Shown here: in pieces, positions 50,901-64,000 of the stretch
Layout of the letters: each line of letters opens with the position of its first letter
Numbering within the stretch: position 1 is the first letter of the stretch
From: Dirofilaria immitis
Taxonomy: Eukaryota > Nematoda > Chromadorea > Rhabditida > Onchocercidae
Reading direction: 5' to 3'
Length of the DNA stretch: 64,000 nt
Assembly (NCBI GenBank): GCA_024305405.1
Contig: JAKNDB010000018.1
Span: forward strand, 620,001-684,000
Position numbers and translations under genes: made by a program
The notes under the pieces: model-generated
The model's input: only the letters and a program-made list of their open reading frames with translations
Told to the model about the DNA's origin: nothing
The model's database searches: none

Positions 50901-52890
50901 TAAATTACATGATAATTACCAAAGTAATATGATTAACTATGATGAATGACTTTATAATGACAAATTCTTTTAATGGATTATATTATATGAATCGATAATA
51001 AGGAATGGATTTAAACTGAAATAATACAAAGCATCAATATCGAGCTAGATATGATAATGTAAAATATAAATTTTGGTTTAAGAATAATTATTTCGTCGTT
51101 ATAATCACAATCATAATTATTAATCATCATTAATTATTAATCAACTTACATTCTTTCTTTCTAAACAATTATATTTTTGAAAAGTACATAGATTTCGATA
51201 GGTTTGTTGTTTAGTATCACACACAGGACTAATTTTTTTGCGAACATTTTATAGGACAAACCTGAAATATGCAAGAAAAGTTGATGAGGAATATTTAAAA
51301 ATTAATCTTTTATCAAGCAGGCTGAATTAAAACTAAAACTTTGGACTTTATTCTATCCACATGACTTTTAATATTTGGCTTAATTAATTATGACCTAAGA
51401 AAGCCTAAAATTTTTCCTCAGATTGAGAATTAAGATTCTTCTAATTAATACAAAATAATTTGGATTTATCAAATCATTGCCAATAAGTGATCATTTTGTA
51501 GAATCAATTTTTTAACAGCGATGATATTGTATATAATTGATATGATTACCTAACATAAATCTGTGGAAATTAGTTTCAAAATGATAATATTTCGTTTAAT
51601 ATAACTGCGATTGATAAAACAATCGATAATCAAATGTAAGTTTTTTGAAAATTTTAAAAATTTTTAAATTTCAAAATTCTTAAAATTTAAAATTTTATCA
51701 AACTAATTGTTGAAAATAAATATTTCTTTAAAAAAATTATAAAATCAAAAAAAAATGACAAAATTAGAAGTTTTATTTGAAATTTTAATTTATTTTCAAT
51801 AAATTTATTGTTTTATTTATGCTTTGCTATAGGAATTTCTTTTTTTTTAAATTGAACATTTATTAAATTAAATTGATAATCATTTAATTAAGGAAAAAGC
51901 TTCTATGATTTTTATTTAATGAAAATGATAGTTATTTTAATATCAGTTCGAAAAATTATCTTCTCGATAATCCTTTTTTCTCCTCTAATTATTTGTATGA
52001 CTAAATGCTCATTTTTTAATATTCATATTGATTAAAATTTTAAACTTCAAAAGTTTGATCGTAAAATTTAGAAAATGTAGATAAAATTTTACTTCTTCTT
52101 CAAATGAGAATACAGGTGATTGTATATTACACGGACCGACGTGTACTAGAATTCTCAAATGAGCATGTTGGAAATTTATACGTTTGCAATTAAATAACGC
52201 AAGTGAACAAGGACTACGATGAGTTTGATTTAGATTATCGCATACGGGAATCAGTGATTTTGCTTCATTATTGCAAATATTCATAACGTGTTTACACGTT
52301 TTTGACATATTTCCATTTACGTTAATCACGTTTCGTTTATTATTCCGATTTGTTTCATGCTAAAATTAATTAAATTTAGAAATAAAATTGTTGTTATAAT
52401 TAGAAAAATTGAAATAATTTATAAGAAAATTTAAATAAGTTTTTTTAAATATTATAATAATTAAAAGATTATTTAACACAAAATATTAATTAGAAATATT
52501 TCATACTTTTTTCATTTCTTGAATGTTATTATTGTTCGAAATTGGTTCTAATAACATGGTAATAGGATTACTTGCTGTTTCATTTTTAATTAATTTTATC
52601 ATATCATTAATAATTGTAATAGTATTAGCAGTAGTAGTAGTAGTAGTAGTAGTAATAGTAGTAATAATATTAGTTATATGATGCTGATGATGACAATCAT
52701 GATGATAAGGAAGAGAAATATTTGTAATATTAATTTGTTCTAATTCAGAAAAGACATCGTTATCACTGTCACTATCGAAGTCAAAAATATTATCAATTGG
52801 ATTAAAAAAGAAATTACTGGAACAAATATTAAAAATAGTATTATAATTATAGTTGAAATGATTTTCCACTCTGAAAACATTTCTCACTTC
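44936..52890 (-). CDS. Secreted multi-Kazal protein, 18 exons, 13 Kazal modules
   Basis: Exons: 52507-52890, 52093-52359, 51150-51261, 50696-50782, 50397-50476, 50198-50311, 49904-50053, 49395-49564, 48729-48860, 48362-48473, 48062-48188, 47613-47706, 47363-47510, 46978-47094, 46399-46654, 45706-45920, 45162-45372 and 44936-45041, about 960 residues. Exon 1 seen is acidic and Thr-rich (DSDSDND, a run of eight Thr). From exon 2 on, Kazal modules follow one another, most clearly CDKHYEPICGTDGITYVNRC in exon 11; others show PVCD or PICD followed by Tyr/His-x-N/S-x-C. Several modules are split by an intron just before the T-Y-x-N-x-C half, a conserved position. Kazal modules typically inhibit serine proteases; follistatin- and agrin-like proteins use them as spacers. 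Single-base frame breaks occur at A runs in exons 3 (51233-51239) and 6 (50212-50217), where splice phases demand one base fewer. Exon 17 needs extra bases at 45287-45292 and probably twice more before its donor. The signal-peptide exon is not identified. Confidence 0.85.
45475..45690. repeat. Intronic tandem duplication of about 110 bp
   Basis: Text at 45480-45560 (CTACTTAAATAGAAAATAGG onward) matches 45585-45670 with moderate divergence, including the shared end TTTTACAC/GCAAATAA. It covers the intron between exons 16 and 17 of the Kazal gene and sequence just inside exon 16's donor region. Confidence 0.5.
45985..46140 (-). other. GC-rich open frame inside a Kazal-gene intron
   Basis: An uninterrupted minus-strand frame reads SESQSAFTDIHCRCWKQRNT then KKMLGADATIHLQLDLLPLE and ETNERTVLQIHIKN to a TGA. 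An internal TCGCAG could act as an acceptor: joined to exon 15 it gives a short alternative tail (PPSPIYIVAAGNSEIPKKC, then stop). The same DNA also folds (TCCGCC with GGCGGA, TCGCTG with CAGCGA). It may be an alternative terminal exon of the Kazal gene, a nested relic or a structured element. No family is recognised. Confidence 0.35.
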
Positions 52891-53479
52891 CTGTAAGAAA
52901 AAAAATGATTGTGAAAAAGAACAAAATTTAATTTATGATTATACCAATATATTTTACATAAAATTTTACGCCTTCATATTTAATCATAATCATTAATTAA
53001 TTAAGTAATTAATAAGGAAGAAAAATTTTATTGATCGATTTAATTATTAATTGAAAATAGAAAAGAAAGCGAAAGAGAATTATAATTTTAAATAATTATA
53101 AGAAGAAATAAATGTTATTTTCCTAATTAATTTTAGATTATATGATAGAAATAAAATAGAAATAAAAACATTAAATGAATAAAAAAATAGTTTACTTAAA
53201 TTAATATAAATTATTTTAATGATATTGCTGAGATTTGATGACAAGAAGGAAAAGCTTATCAATTTATTTTGTTTTTTTTCAGTGATAATATTCGCCGTTA
53301 TCAATTTATCGATTCAAAAGATTTTATGAAATTTCGAAGTGATGAATGAAGCAATGAAAGTTTTTACGTGCTACAAAAATAAAGCATCTGAAACTATCGA
53401 TATTGTAATAAAATTTGATTATCGCATTATTGAAAAAATCAAAAGAAGTAAATAGTGTTATAATATTTTACAACAGTGT

Positions 53480-53665
53480 AATCTAACTTCAATATTTGGA
53501 TTCATCAATCAGCAACAACGTAATCTAATGTGAGTATTTTGGTTTGATCACTCAGCAGTATAATCTAATTTGAACATTTGGATTCGTCGATGATCAGTGC
53601 AATTGAAATTGAACATTTGAAGCAATGTAAGCTAACTTGAACATTATAAATATCGATACTGATCT
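53480..53665. repeat. Tandem repeat of about 45 bp, four diverged copies
   Basis: The pattern GTAATCTAACTTCAATATTT, then GGATT, recurs with changes near 53480, 53520, 53565 and 53620. Non-coding, upstream of the Kazal gene. Confidence 0.6.
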
Positions 53666-54464
53666 AACTTCGTGAATATTTGATTAATTTAGGTATAAAA
53701 ACTGAATACTTTATTATTCGCAAGTTATAATTCCAATATAAAGCTCTTAATAATAGATCAAACTAAACACATTCTGTTAGACGTTTAATTCATCTAAAAA
53801 TATAATATACAATTATTTCTTAACCAATTCTTTTAAATATGAATTTAAGAATAAGAAATGATAAAACAAGTTGAAGAGCTTTTAATAAATAGCATTTACT
53901 AAAGGATAAAAATTATTAACGATATATCAACTTTAAGCATATAATATGGAATAAAGAAATGAAATAATTATAAAATTACAGTAATTAAAGTTATTCACAA
54001 AACCAATATGATTGGGAAAATGACCAATAAACTTTTTAACGAGAAAATTTGTATGATATCGTTAGACGATATATATCATTTAAACCGGCTTGAACGAAAG
54101 GAAAAATAAACAAATCAACAAAATTAATGATAAAAATTATAAATTGAACAGAGGGAATTATTATTTCATATTTTGCATAGGTATAGAAAGTAAAATAATA
54201 TTAAATTGATTCTCGATTTTATGTATAAGAATAATTTTTGAAACTTTTATCTAAATTTTTATCAAAAATAGAAAATTTTAAAAATTTTCTATTTTTAAAA
54301 ACACTTTCCATATATTCTTTTCTTGCTGTTTATTATTATATTTGTCATAAATTTTCCTATCAAATATTTTTTATCAATAAAAAAGTAATTTTCATCTATT
54401 CTTTTTTTACCATTTGTTATTTCCATGATAAATTGCGTATCATTTGTTATCATAAAAAATAAGC

Positions 54465-54477
54465 AAATCAATCAATT

Positions 54478-54508
<31 letters not shown>
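54465..54508. repeat. TCAA tetranucleotide microsatellite
   Basis: About ten copies of AATC/TCAA with one interruption. Same unit as the array at 13200-13241. Confidence 0.8.
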
Positions 54509-54524
54509 TTAAATTGAATAAATG

Positions 54525-54700
54525 AACAAAATATTATGAAAAATTGTTTTCGAATGACGTTGCAAAATTTTCATGGTATGCTTGCTGAATTCCAAGAACA
54601 ATTGGGTCGTCTTTTTCACCACATCCCATAATATGTTACTTCTTTTATTATCGTAATTAACTATACATAATTGTAATGATAATAATAATAATAATAATAA
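54525..54700. other. GC-richer island, exon on one strand or the other
   Basis: On the minus strand an ATG at 54691 opens a signal-peptide-like MILLLLLLLSLQLCIV (its leucines come from a TTA triplet run), followed by ILWDVVKKTTQLFLEFSKHT. It could be the missing first exon of the Kazal gene if the donor GTG|GTGAAA is used, which would join exon 1 in phase. On the plus strand an ATG opens MKNCFRMTLQNFHGMLAEFQ then EQLGRLFHHIP and a TAA. Composition does not decide between them. Confidence 0.3.
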
Positions 54701-54872
54701 TATCATTGTATCGTTATATCGACCATATGAAAATAAAAATTGTAACAAAAAAATTCTTTAATTTTGAATTTTTATTTCTTTTTTCTTCATTATATGCGTA
54801 CACATATATATATAACTATACCTGCTAATTGTGCTTTACCTTAATTTTTTACTTCATATATTTCTTTTCGTA

Positions 54873-54991
54873 GTCTTAATAAACCGTCTCGCAATGAAAA
54901 AGTTATTTATCGACAGTCTTCGCAAAAAAAGATTCATTCGAGACTCGTGTAATATATGAAGTAGAAAGTCAAGATGAAGCACAATTATCAG
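54873..54991 (+). CDS. Probable single exon of an unidentified plus-strand gene
   Basis: After TTTCTTTTCGTAG the plus strand reads LNKPSRNEKVIYRQSSQK, then, past a run of seven A (54924-54930), DSFETRVIYEVESQDEAQLS up to the donor G|GTATAT. The two halves need one extra A (or two fewer) to share a frame, the same kind of break as in other genes here. The second half is acidic with clear codon bias. The neighbouring exons were not found. Confidence 0.35.
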
Positions 54992-55586
54992 GTATATTCA
55001 TATATATATATGTATAAATATAATGAAGGTAAGAAGAAATAAAAATTCAATTTTGTTATACTTTATCCTGTACAGTTTGTTTATGTTATCTTAATAAACC
55101 ACTATGACTTTGATATATACTCAGTGTAATTAATTAAATAGCTCATTTAAATAGCTCAAAATTAAATAGCTCAATTTTTCAACAGTATTTAATATCATAT
55201 CCACAGTTTTGTTTTTAATCATAATAAAAACATCGTAAAGTTTTCCTGAAACCTTTTTTGATCAGTTAGGCTTTTCATGATTTAGGCCTTTCACGATGCT
55301 TTTGTATAAGGCCATTAATCTAAATTTTAAACAATCTTCCATTTAGACTTTTCAAATAATTCGCATAAAACTTCTCATGCAAAGTCTTTTTTTCGCATTT
55401 TTATAATTTCTGAATTTAAGAAAATGTAAAATTTGCAAATGTATTGAATTTAGATTTCGTCGAGAATATTAATTTCTTGAAATTAATTATAAAACATTAA
55501 AATTATATGAAAACCATTCAATAATATATTATTATAATGCAAAAAATTGAGAAATAAGAAGTAATAAAATATAAAATAATATAATT

Positions 55587-55694
<108 letters not shown>

Positions 55695-55699
55695 ATATA

Positions 55700-58600
55700 T
55701 TATCATCTGTCAATTATTTTATCTATGCAAGAAAGGTATGAAAACTTGTTCATTTAAAACATTCGAATTAATAACTTAAAAATGATATTACGGTAAGTTA
55801 AAATATTAATAATGTTTTGGACGGAAAAAAACTAAGTAATAAAAGTTATGAAAAAATAAAATATATTCTACGATTTATTTATTTATTTTTTTAACACAAT
55901 AAATATTTCATAATTTATTTGTAAATATTTGTAGTATGCTATTTTTTATTTGTTTAATTATTTGTTTATTGCTTCATTGTACTTTGTTTTTTATTTATCA
56001 TTCGTTACATGTAATAATTACTTTTTAATCTATTAATATTCTATATACCTAACTGTTACTTGTTTGTTTATATTTTAATTATTTATTTTGCGAAACAAAT
56101 AAGCAAATACAAATAAATTTTGAGTACTATTTTCATTTACTTAATTATTTCCTTATTGTTTATTCGAATCTGCTTCCTTGTTTATTTATTTTTATTTCCT
56201 TATTTCTGGTCTATTTGTTATCACCACTTTTTGATATATTAGTATTTTTATCTTATTGTTACTGCTTTACTTACACTTTAGTTAAATTGATAGTTTAGTG
56301 ATTAAAACTGCGCACAAGAAATTGGAATCGATTTTTATGATTGAAAAAATGTTTTAATTTTATAGCATAGCATTATTTAAATCAAATTAGAATTATTGTA
56401 TTTATATTCAAATTTTTCGATCTCTAAAATTTGATAATTTATCGATTATTTTATTTTCTCAAAACAATAATTGAATAAACAATGAAAGAACTAAGAAATT
56501 TGTTGAATAAGTAATAAAATTGGCTCGTATTGGAAGTTTAATTATTAATGAAGCTTATTTGATGGCCAGTAATCAATTATCTGTCAAAATTCATTGTGAC
56601 TAATTGAAAAAGCAATTGGCCATAAAATTTCATTTAACAAAATAACCATCTTTCACATTTTCTCATCCATTTTCCTATTTTCCCATTTTACTTTTAACTA
56701 TCTAAGATTTCCTAATAAAATGGGAAATAAAAAGAAAAAGAAAAATTAAAAGATAAAAAACTATAAACATACATTTGAAATATTTCTAATAAATTATGCT
56801 AATTCATAAATTGTATTTTATATTTATTAAACAATTTAAAAGTAAACGTTAAATTTCCTTTAATTTTAAGACTATAAAAAAGTATAAATACATTTTAGTG
56901 TTATTAATTAAAAATTATTAGTTCGAATTTTAAGTTAATTTCTGAGAATAAATAATAATTGTTACAATTTAGGAAAATATAATTCTAAATCGATATGTGA
57001 ATAATAATATTTTAGTTTAGCAAATAGCTAATTTAATGATAAATATTTTATTTACTTTTCAGGCAAATATGAAAATTAAATTAAATGTCACTTTCTGTTA
57101 ATATAAATTTGCGACAAAATTTTCAACTATCATCCCCAAATTTAGTACTTCCAATTTGAAATTTGCATTAAATCAAGATAATAAAATGTCAACTTCTTAA
57201 ATGATAATTGAATATATTTATCAGGAAATTTATGATATCATTTATCAAATTTTTTTGCCATATTTTTAAAATAAGTTATAAAAGTTCATAACAATTGCGG
57301 CTTTATTTTATTCTCTAATTCACCATTTTAATATGCTATGTCGTTTTTATACAAACTTCAAAGTATATAAATTAAAATGTTGATCTGTCAATTTTAAATT
57401 TATTATTCTCTTCCAAAATTCTAAATTTTTAAAATTAATTTATAAGCTGCCAACTCGTTAAATAATAATCAATAATTGAATAGATTTGTTGGAAGTCCGT
57501 TACATAATTCTCAGCTGTCAATTTCAAATTTATTAATTTCAATTTCGCATTTCTAATAATTTGAGATAATAATATATAAACTTTTCAAACAATAACTTAT
57601 AATTTGAAGAGATTTGTTGGGAAATTTATGATATCATTTTTAAATTTTTTATTATAATTTTAAATCGATTTATAGGAAATTTAAAAATTCTTACATTTTA
57701 GTTTTATTCGTTTAATTCATTCATTTAATATGATATTTAGAATTATTATCGTACAAATTTTAAAATGTATAAATTGAAATTTTTATTGAAATTTTAATTC
57801 TTTTTCAAATATTAAAGTGAAAAAATCAAATTTCAATAAATATTTTTTATATTATTAACAGTTATCAATGTTATCATAGGATATCAATGAGCATTACATT
57901 TGTTTTTTTGCTTTTTTTTATTTATAAAAATGAGATCCTGAAGTTTATTTTATAATTCATTGTAATTTATAATTCTATCTAGCAAAAATTAAAAGATGGA
58001 AAAAGGGAAAGAGAGAAATGCCTATTTTTGCAATTTATCCTTGTGTAATCTATTTATTGTCTAATTTGGTTAAGATAAAATGTTGTTTACTAATATTTAT
58101 TTTATGTGTTTCGGTTTCTTTTTTTTTTTTTCACTTTTCTTTATGCCATTTATATTTTATAAATTAAAATAATTAAATTTAATTATATTTGTTAGGATAA
58201 TATTAATAAATATTTTAGAAATTATGTATCACATTGAATTTTAATATTTTTCAAAATTTTTCTTAGCTATTTATTTCATTACATTTGATTTCTTCTCAAA
58301 CAATATTATGTTGTAATAAATAGTGTTATATCGATTGATTGAGATTTTCATAAATTTTTTATATAATAAACTTAATTGCGCCTGTTTGGAAAAAATTAAT
58401 GAATAAAATTATATGCTACATTTAATTTCCATATTTCTCGAAATGCTCTTACTTCTTTACTTCAATTCATTTCATTTCTATTCAAAAATATCATTTCTTT
58501 TTTTTTTTAATAATTTCATATCAACTGATTACGACTTAGGTTATTATCATTTGATAGTTAAAATTGAAAATATACACGATAATCATAAATTGTTTAAATT

Positions 58601-61600
58601 AGAATTTTGATGTTACATCTTTCCTTGTTTCATTCTTCTCTCTCTTCTCTTTCTCTCTCTCGCTTTCTTTGTCTCTTCTTTCTCTCTCTGTACTTCGAAT
58701 TGTTGATAAATAAATGATAAAACAAGCAAGCATTTTCATTAAATTTTTAATTATTTGTATAAATAATGATTTGAATGAAAAACTCTTTATTTCAGAACTT
58801 CCATTTAAAACTTAATATTTTGAAAAAAAAGTATGGAAAAAAAGTTATGGACAGGTGCAAGATAGAATTGTAAATTGTCCGAAATTGAAGTTTTAAAAGT
58901 TTTGTTTTAAAGAAAACTTTCATTATCAGCCATAGAAAGAAGTGATCATAAGCTGATAATCATAGAAGGTATTATTCAAAACTTGAATATCATAATAACG
59001 CATTTTATGTGACCCATAGATATCAGATATTATCAATAAAATCATCGTAATAATGCACAAAATTCGATTATCGTAGTATTATGGTATTTATTTCAACATA
59101 CAATAAATGATAAAAACATAAATATCAAATTAAACAATTCGGTTGAAATTTTTTTCCTTAACCTATAACCTACAGATATATTTTAAACTAAAATATATTT
59201 AAGCTTCTGCTCATAAAAATGTTAACATAGCAATAATTCTCGATGTTTGCATTTATTTTAATTTAGTAGTTCTCGATGTTACATTTATAACTTAATGATT
59301 CTTGATGTTATTTTTGTTTTAATGCAACAATTCTTGATGTTATAGCTATTTTAATTAATCCTAAAATTGAATTAGCAAAACTGAACTATAAATAAATAAT
59401 AGGTTGACGACAATTCAATTCTATCCAATATCATTTTTTCATTTATTTCTCCTACATTAACTTTTATTCGTTTTATTTTAATAAACTTTTAACATTTTGT
59501 TGAAAAAATTTTTTCCATTTGAAAATCTCATTTTATCAAAAAGAAAAAATATTTTCAAAGGAAAAAATTTCTAAAAATACTAAAAATTTATAAATAAAAA
59601 CCTTTAAAAATGTATAAATATTTCTTAGAATATCAAAAAATTATCTGCCCGCATAATTATTTCCTAATGGACCGTAATATTGCAATAGCGATTTTAATAA
59701 AATTTCTAACATAATTAATCAGACTTATTAAGATATTCTAACTAACGCATATTTAAAAGATGTGTTTCAATATTCATAATAATTTTTAGAAAAATCATCA
59801 TATATTATCATAAATTAATTTACTGATAAAAATATAAGATTGTGATATTATCATCACTGATTCTAATCAATAACAATGTTGATTTGCTTAATTACTAAAC
59901 TGAATTTTCATTGTTTTTCATATCCTAAGATAAAAACAACATATCAGTTAATAAAACTATCAAAAGAATGATAAGCCGATTTTATAAATTTTTGAAATAT
60001 TTAGTGAAAAATGTAAATTTTTGTAATATTCTTCGCTTTAATATTATATGATCTGCTTGATGTATTAAACTGATCAATCCGAAATTAAATCTAAAATTAA
60101 TTGAGATTAATATACATACAATTAATTTATTTATTTTAAGAAATATAAATAAATAAATATAAAACTTCCATTTTTACACTTACCATTTATACGATAGAGA
60201 AAATATAACCATCTTCATGATAATCATTATTTCTTACGATTTATATTGACGAAATTACTCGATTACGTTCATTTGATGCTCAATTACTATGAAATTCAGT
60301 TTAATTATAAAATTTTTATTAAAATTGCGATTGGCAATATCATTTAATAATTATTACATTTCGATGTTTGTTAATTGTTATTAAATTCATCAAATTCATT
60401 CAGCTTATCATAAAAGTTTAGCTAAATTCTTTTCTCAAGACATTCACTATTAATATCTAAAAAAGTCTTAATCAAATAAAGATTACAATTGACGATAACA
60501 ACTGATAATTATACATTTTGATATTTGTTAATTGTTATCAAATCCATTATATTCATTTGAAGAAGTTTTTCGGCCTGTTATCGAAATTGAAGAAGCGAAA
60601 GAAGTCGGAAAATCGATAATAAAATAAATAAATAGATAAGAAAATGAATTTTATCGATTTTAAAGTAAATAGATAAATGAGTAAACAATTTTATAATAAT
60701 AAAATAAATGATTAGAGAAGTAAACAAAAACAAAATTTCTTTTCATATTAATAATGAATAAATCATATGATATTATTATACATCAAAAATATTATTAATT
60801 ATTCAAAATTTATTTATTACTATTATTGTAAAATATAAAATTAAAAATTTAAAATTCGAAATTATTAGAAAATTTAACGAATTTATTATAAAGTAAATAA
60901 TTAAAAACATTTCTAATTTCAAATTAAATTCTTTTTTGCATTAATAGATCTAAATTTAAATTTAAAATGTAAACATTCGAAGTTAATTATTTTTATGATA
61001 AATATATGATATTATTGTTATATATATTTTTTCGAAAATATTACTTTTAAATAAGAGAAAAAATCATTTCGAAAGTTATTTTAATGTTACAATTGTTAAA
61101 ATTATTTTAACGAAATCATTTTAATGATCAACAAAGAAATAAAATCGTTGAATCATTTTGATCAACAAAGAAATAAAATAGTTGTTTTATGTGAATTTGG
61201 AATTTATAAATTCGAGAATCTTGTCATTATCTTGTGTCTATTATTATTCTTTATCTTTTGATTAATACTTAATCCATCATACTATTTAATTTCATCTATT
61301 ACCATGTAACAATAATTTGTTTGATTTAAATTTCACGATATTTTTAGATAAAATTTTATTAATAAATTGATTCTTCAAAAAATTTTTTGTTCAAAATTTT
61401 ATTTCTAATTATTGATTAATCGATTATTGAAAACCTCAAACGATAAACTGAAAGTTTTTAGAAATATACTTAAATCCTAAAAATCTTTTTAAAAGTATTA
61501 AAAAATAAGAGAGAGACGAACCTTTTCTTCATTGTACCAAATAACCAAATATTTATTCTATTATCGAAATATATATTGATTGATGAAATTTATTAAAATC

Positions 61601-62520
61601 ATTCATATTGGATGCCATTCAAATTTATATCATTCATATGATTTTCTAAAATTTTCTATTCCAAAGTGATCGTCTATTAAGCACAAATTTTTTTTTCTAT
61701 TCATAATTCCATAATTATCATAAATTAATTAATTGATTTTTTTGTTAAAGAAGTAAAAAGAGAAAAATTATAAGCAAAAGTTTTGATTGAGAATGAAATT
61801 TAAAATTCATCGAGAAAATTTCGTTAAAAGTCTTTTAAAACCTTCTATAGATTAAATATAAATTTATTATAAATCATATATTTAATTATTGCTGCTAAGA
61901 AAGAAAAGAAACAAGAAAGACATATATATAATAATTTTATGATACATAAAATATTACATTATATTTCAATAATCAAATTGTTCGCCTTATCAGTGATTGT
62001 ATTTCAACAATGATCAAACTGTTTACCTTATCTATAAAATCAATTACCAATTAGATGAACAAAATTTAGTTACTGCTAATATAGGTTGAATAACCTAAGC
62101 AAAATAATTCATTCTCGACAAGATGATGATGGGATATTCATTTCAATATTAATTTAATTTAATTTTATAAAAGACAAATTGCATGTTATAATGACGAAAT
62201 TTATTTTTTGTTTTTTCGTTGAAATTGTCATCTGTATCAAATTGATTAATCCTTCATTTTCTCTTCTTTTTTTTCCTAAATTCAAGAGATCGTAAATTAC
62301 AGAAAAAATTGTTTATCCAAAATGTTCTTTCTTAATATATTTGATATTTATGTTCATTTAACATAATTTTTGATTTTTATTGTTTGATTTCAACTAATCA
62401 ATCTATAAATATATTTTAATTAATGAGATACAGGTCATAGGAAAAAAATTTTACCTTAACATATTTAATTCTCATTTTAACATATTAAATAAAATTTAAT
62501 TTATACTCATCAAATTATAA
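55700..62520. other. Gene-poor A+T-rich stretch
   Basis: No exon could be supported on either strand. There is a pyrimidine tract at 58622-58690 (mostly CT), and a repeat at 59225-59350. The remaining sequence has short open frames of low-complexity Phe/Ile/Lys/Asn only. Confidence 0.45.
59225..59350. repeat. Tandem repeat of about 32 bp, four copies
   Basis: TTCTCGATGTT or TTCTTGATGTT recurs at about 59235, 59268, 59299 and 59331, each followed by a T-rich, TTTAAT-like stretch. Non-coding. Confidence 0.6.
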
Positions 62521-62525
62521 GACTA

Positions 62526-62771
62526 TTGCTTAAGTATCGGAGTCATGATATATGCAAATTATTTACAAAGATACAAAAAAATGTTGAATTGTGTCAAGTA
62601 CATACTATCGAAGAAATGATACTTTTCCAAAAAAAAAAAAGAGAATATCATTCTTATCAGCAACATGTATTTGACACCTTAGAATTAATCAAGCTAAAAA
62701 TATATATTATAAATATAAATTTCAAAACATTCAAATTATTTAGTTCTATTAGCGAAATAATTTTTCTGTGA
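62526..62771 (+). CDS. Possible exon or small gene, unknown function
   Basis: An 81-codon plus-strand frame whose first two thirds have coding-like composition (KYRSHDICKLFTKIQKNVEL, then CQVHTIEEMI and HSYQQHVFDTLELIKLK) before decaying into Ile/Asn/Phe text. The preceding CAAATTATAAG could be an acceptor, so it may be an internal exon that really ends near 62700. An A12 run at 62629-62640 interrupts it. No domain is recognised and no partner exon was found. Confidence 0.3.
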   Translation: MLKYRSHDICKLFTKIQKNVELCQVHTIEEMILFQKKKREYHSYQQHVFDTLELIKLKIYIININFKTFKLFSSISEIIFL

Positions 62772-64000
62772 AATATTTCCCAAATATTTTTGTCGATTGT
62801 TTTTCATTTTTTTTGCTTTTTCTTTGCTAAAATTTATGACTTACAATTTATTGGCATATTTCATTTGAAAATATTTAACATTTTTCATAACTTTTAATCA
62901 CTAAATATTTCACAAAAAAATTTATCCAATTTCCAAGAAATTATAAATAAAACATTTGCATTTATGATAATGGGAGAATTCTGATTACGATAAAATTCTG
63001 AAGATAGAAATTACGGATTGATTTCAAATAGCTTATTATAAATTATAGAATAATCGATTACGAAAGACTTTAAATGAGAAGATGAAAGTTTTCAGAAACA
63101 TTCGAAAATTAGATTTTAGAATACTTTAGAAGCATTGAATGACTACATTTAGGAAATAAAAAATATTTAACTTCTGATGTGTGATCAAAGAGTTTGAAAC
63201 TTTCATGTACCATATTTTATTCCCATATAATTAAGTACTTGATTCCAATTCGATGCAATTATTGCATTTTTATGGTAAATATCATTAATCGAATATAGAA
63301 GATAAAATAATTAATTGCGATTTCATTATTCAATTACAATTATTATATTTTTATAATAAATATTATTAATTAAATATGTAAAATTATTTATAAAATAAGT
63401 ACTGTACTGTAGTTAATATATTTTTATGACAAATATTGTCAAAGAAATATTTATTAAAAAGTTATTTTTCAATATTTAAGTAAAAATTTTTCTTCTTTCA
63501 CTCATTCTACCTTCGACTACTTCATCTTCTCTTAATTTCATTTTTTTTTCTTTGAAAATCAACAAGCAAAGAAAAAAATGAGGCATTTCGTTTAATTTAT
63601 TCAGTGGCCATAAAAGAATTAGTAAGGAAAAGTTGCTGGACAAAATAGAAAAAGCTTTCAACTGTTATTTCACCATCTCGAAATTTACTTCCAAATTTCT
63701 TTCATCTTATATCCAATTTTTTTTTTTTTTTGGTTTAGGGATGAAAAAAGGAGAATAGAAACTTTTCGTCATTTTTAATTTGTTTCAACAGAAAATATCT
63801 TTTAAAAAAATGAGAGAGAAAGAGGATAAAGTATTTCATTTATTTTATAAAATTTCAAAATTTGAAACAAATCATTTCATTCAAGGAATGAAAAAATAAA
63901 ATTAAAATTATTAAATTATGTTTATTTATTATTAAAAATTTTAGTTATTAAAATTATGCTTATTTTCCTCCGTGTTTGCTAACTTTCCTTAAATTTTTTT
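62772..64000. other. A+T-rich stretch to the window end, no gene seen
   Basis: No supported exon. The short minus-strand frame at 63476-63661 lacks splice signals or codon bias that would set it apart from background. Confidence 0.4.

Overview
The window is a stretch of nuclear DNA from a very A+T-rich animal (roughly four fifths A+T by eye). Its genes are split by short and medium introns whose acceptors mostly end in T-rich tracts followed by CAG or TAG, and GC-richer exons stand out as islands. The protein repertoire (a cathepsin F-like cysteine protease with a cystatin-like pro-domain, a long multi-Kazal secreted protein, small secreted cysteine-rich and coiled-coil proteins), the splice sites and a Rickettsiales-like bacterial insertion all point to a parasitic nematode. 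A filarial (clade III) worm fits best, but the sequence alone does not prove it. No tRNA, rRNA or CRISPR array was recognised.

Layout. 0-1 kb: end of a small secreted protein gene (minus). 1-7 kb: gene-poor, with a hairpin cluster and a 16-bp repeat. 7.3-9.1 kb: two short plus-strand coiled-coil genes. 11.7-14.7 kb: a six- or seven-exon minus-strand gene of unknown function, rebuilt from splice phases. 16.2-16.6 kb: a G-run tract and a 38-bp tandem repeat. 17.6-22.1 kb: a seven-exon minus-strand gene with BTB-like features. 24.4-37.0 kb: a ten-exon cathepsin F-like gene (minus). Its last intron is about 7.7 kb and holds an oppositely oriented multi-exon gene (28.5-29.8 kb) and a mosaic of decayed bacterial genes (31.2-31.6 kb: obg-like, rplB, start of rpsS). 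37-44.9 kb: repeats plus several GC-rich islands whose frames are broken, one faintly ARV1-like. 44.9-52.9 kb: an 18-exon minus-strand gene with 13 Kazal-type modules. 54.5-55 kb: one or two further exons of uncertain ownership. 55-64 kb: gene-poor, with a long TA repeat and short degenerate repeats.

How the genes relate. There is no operon-like arrangement. The protease and the Kazal protein are both predicted to be secreted, and each carries or resembles protease-inhibitor modules (a cystatin-like pro-region; Kazal modules aimed classically at serine proteases), but nothing here shows that they act on one another.

Caveat. In at least four otherwise well-formed genes the reading frame breaks by one base, usually at a homopolymer run, while splice phases on both sides demand the uninterrupted frame. 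I read most of these as probable homopolymer-length errors in a draft assembly rather than as biology; the exon models below state where this was assumed.
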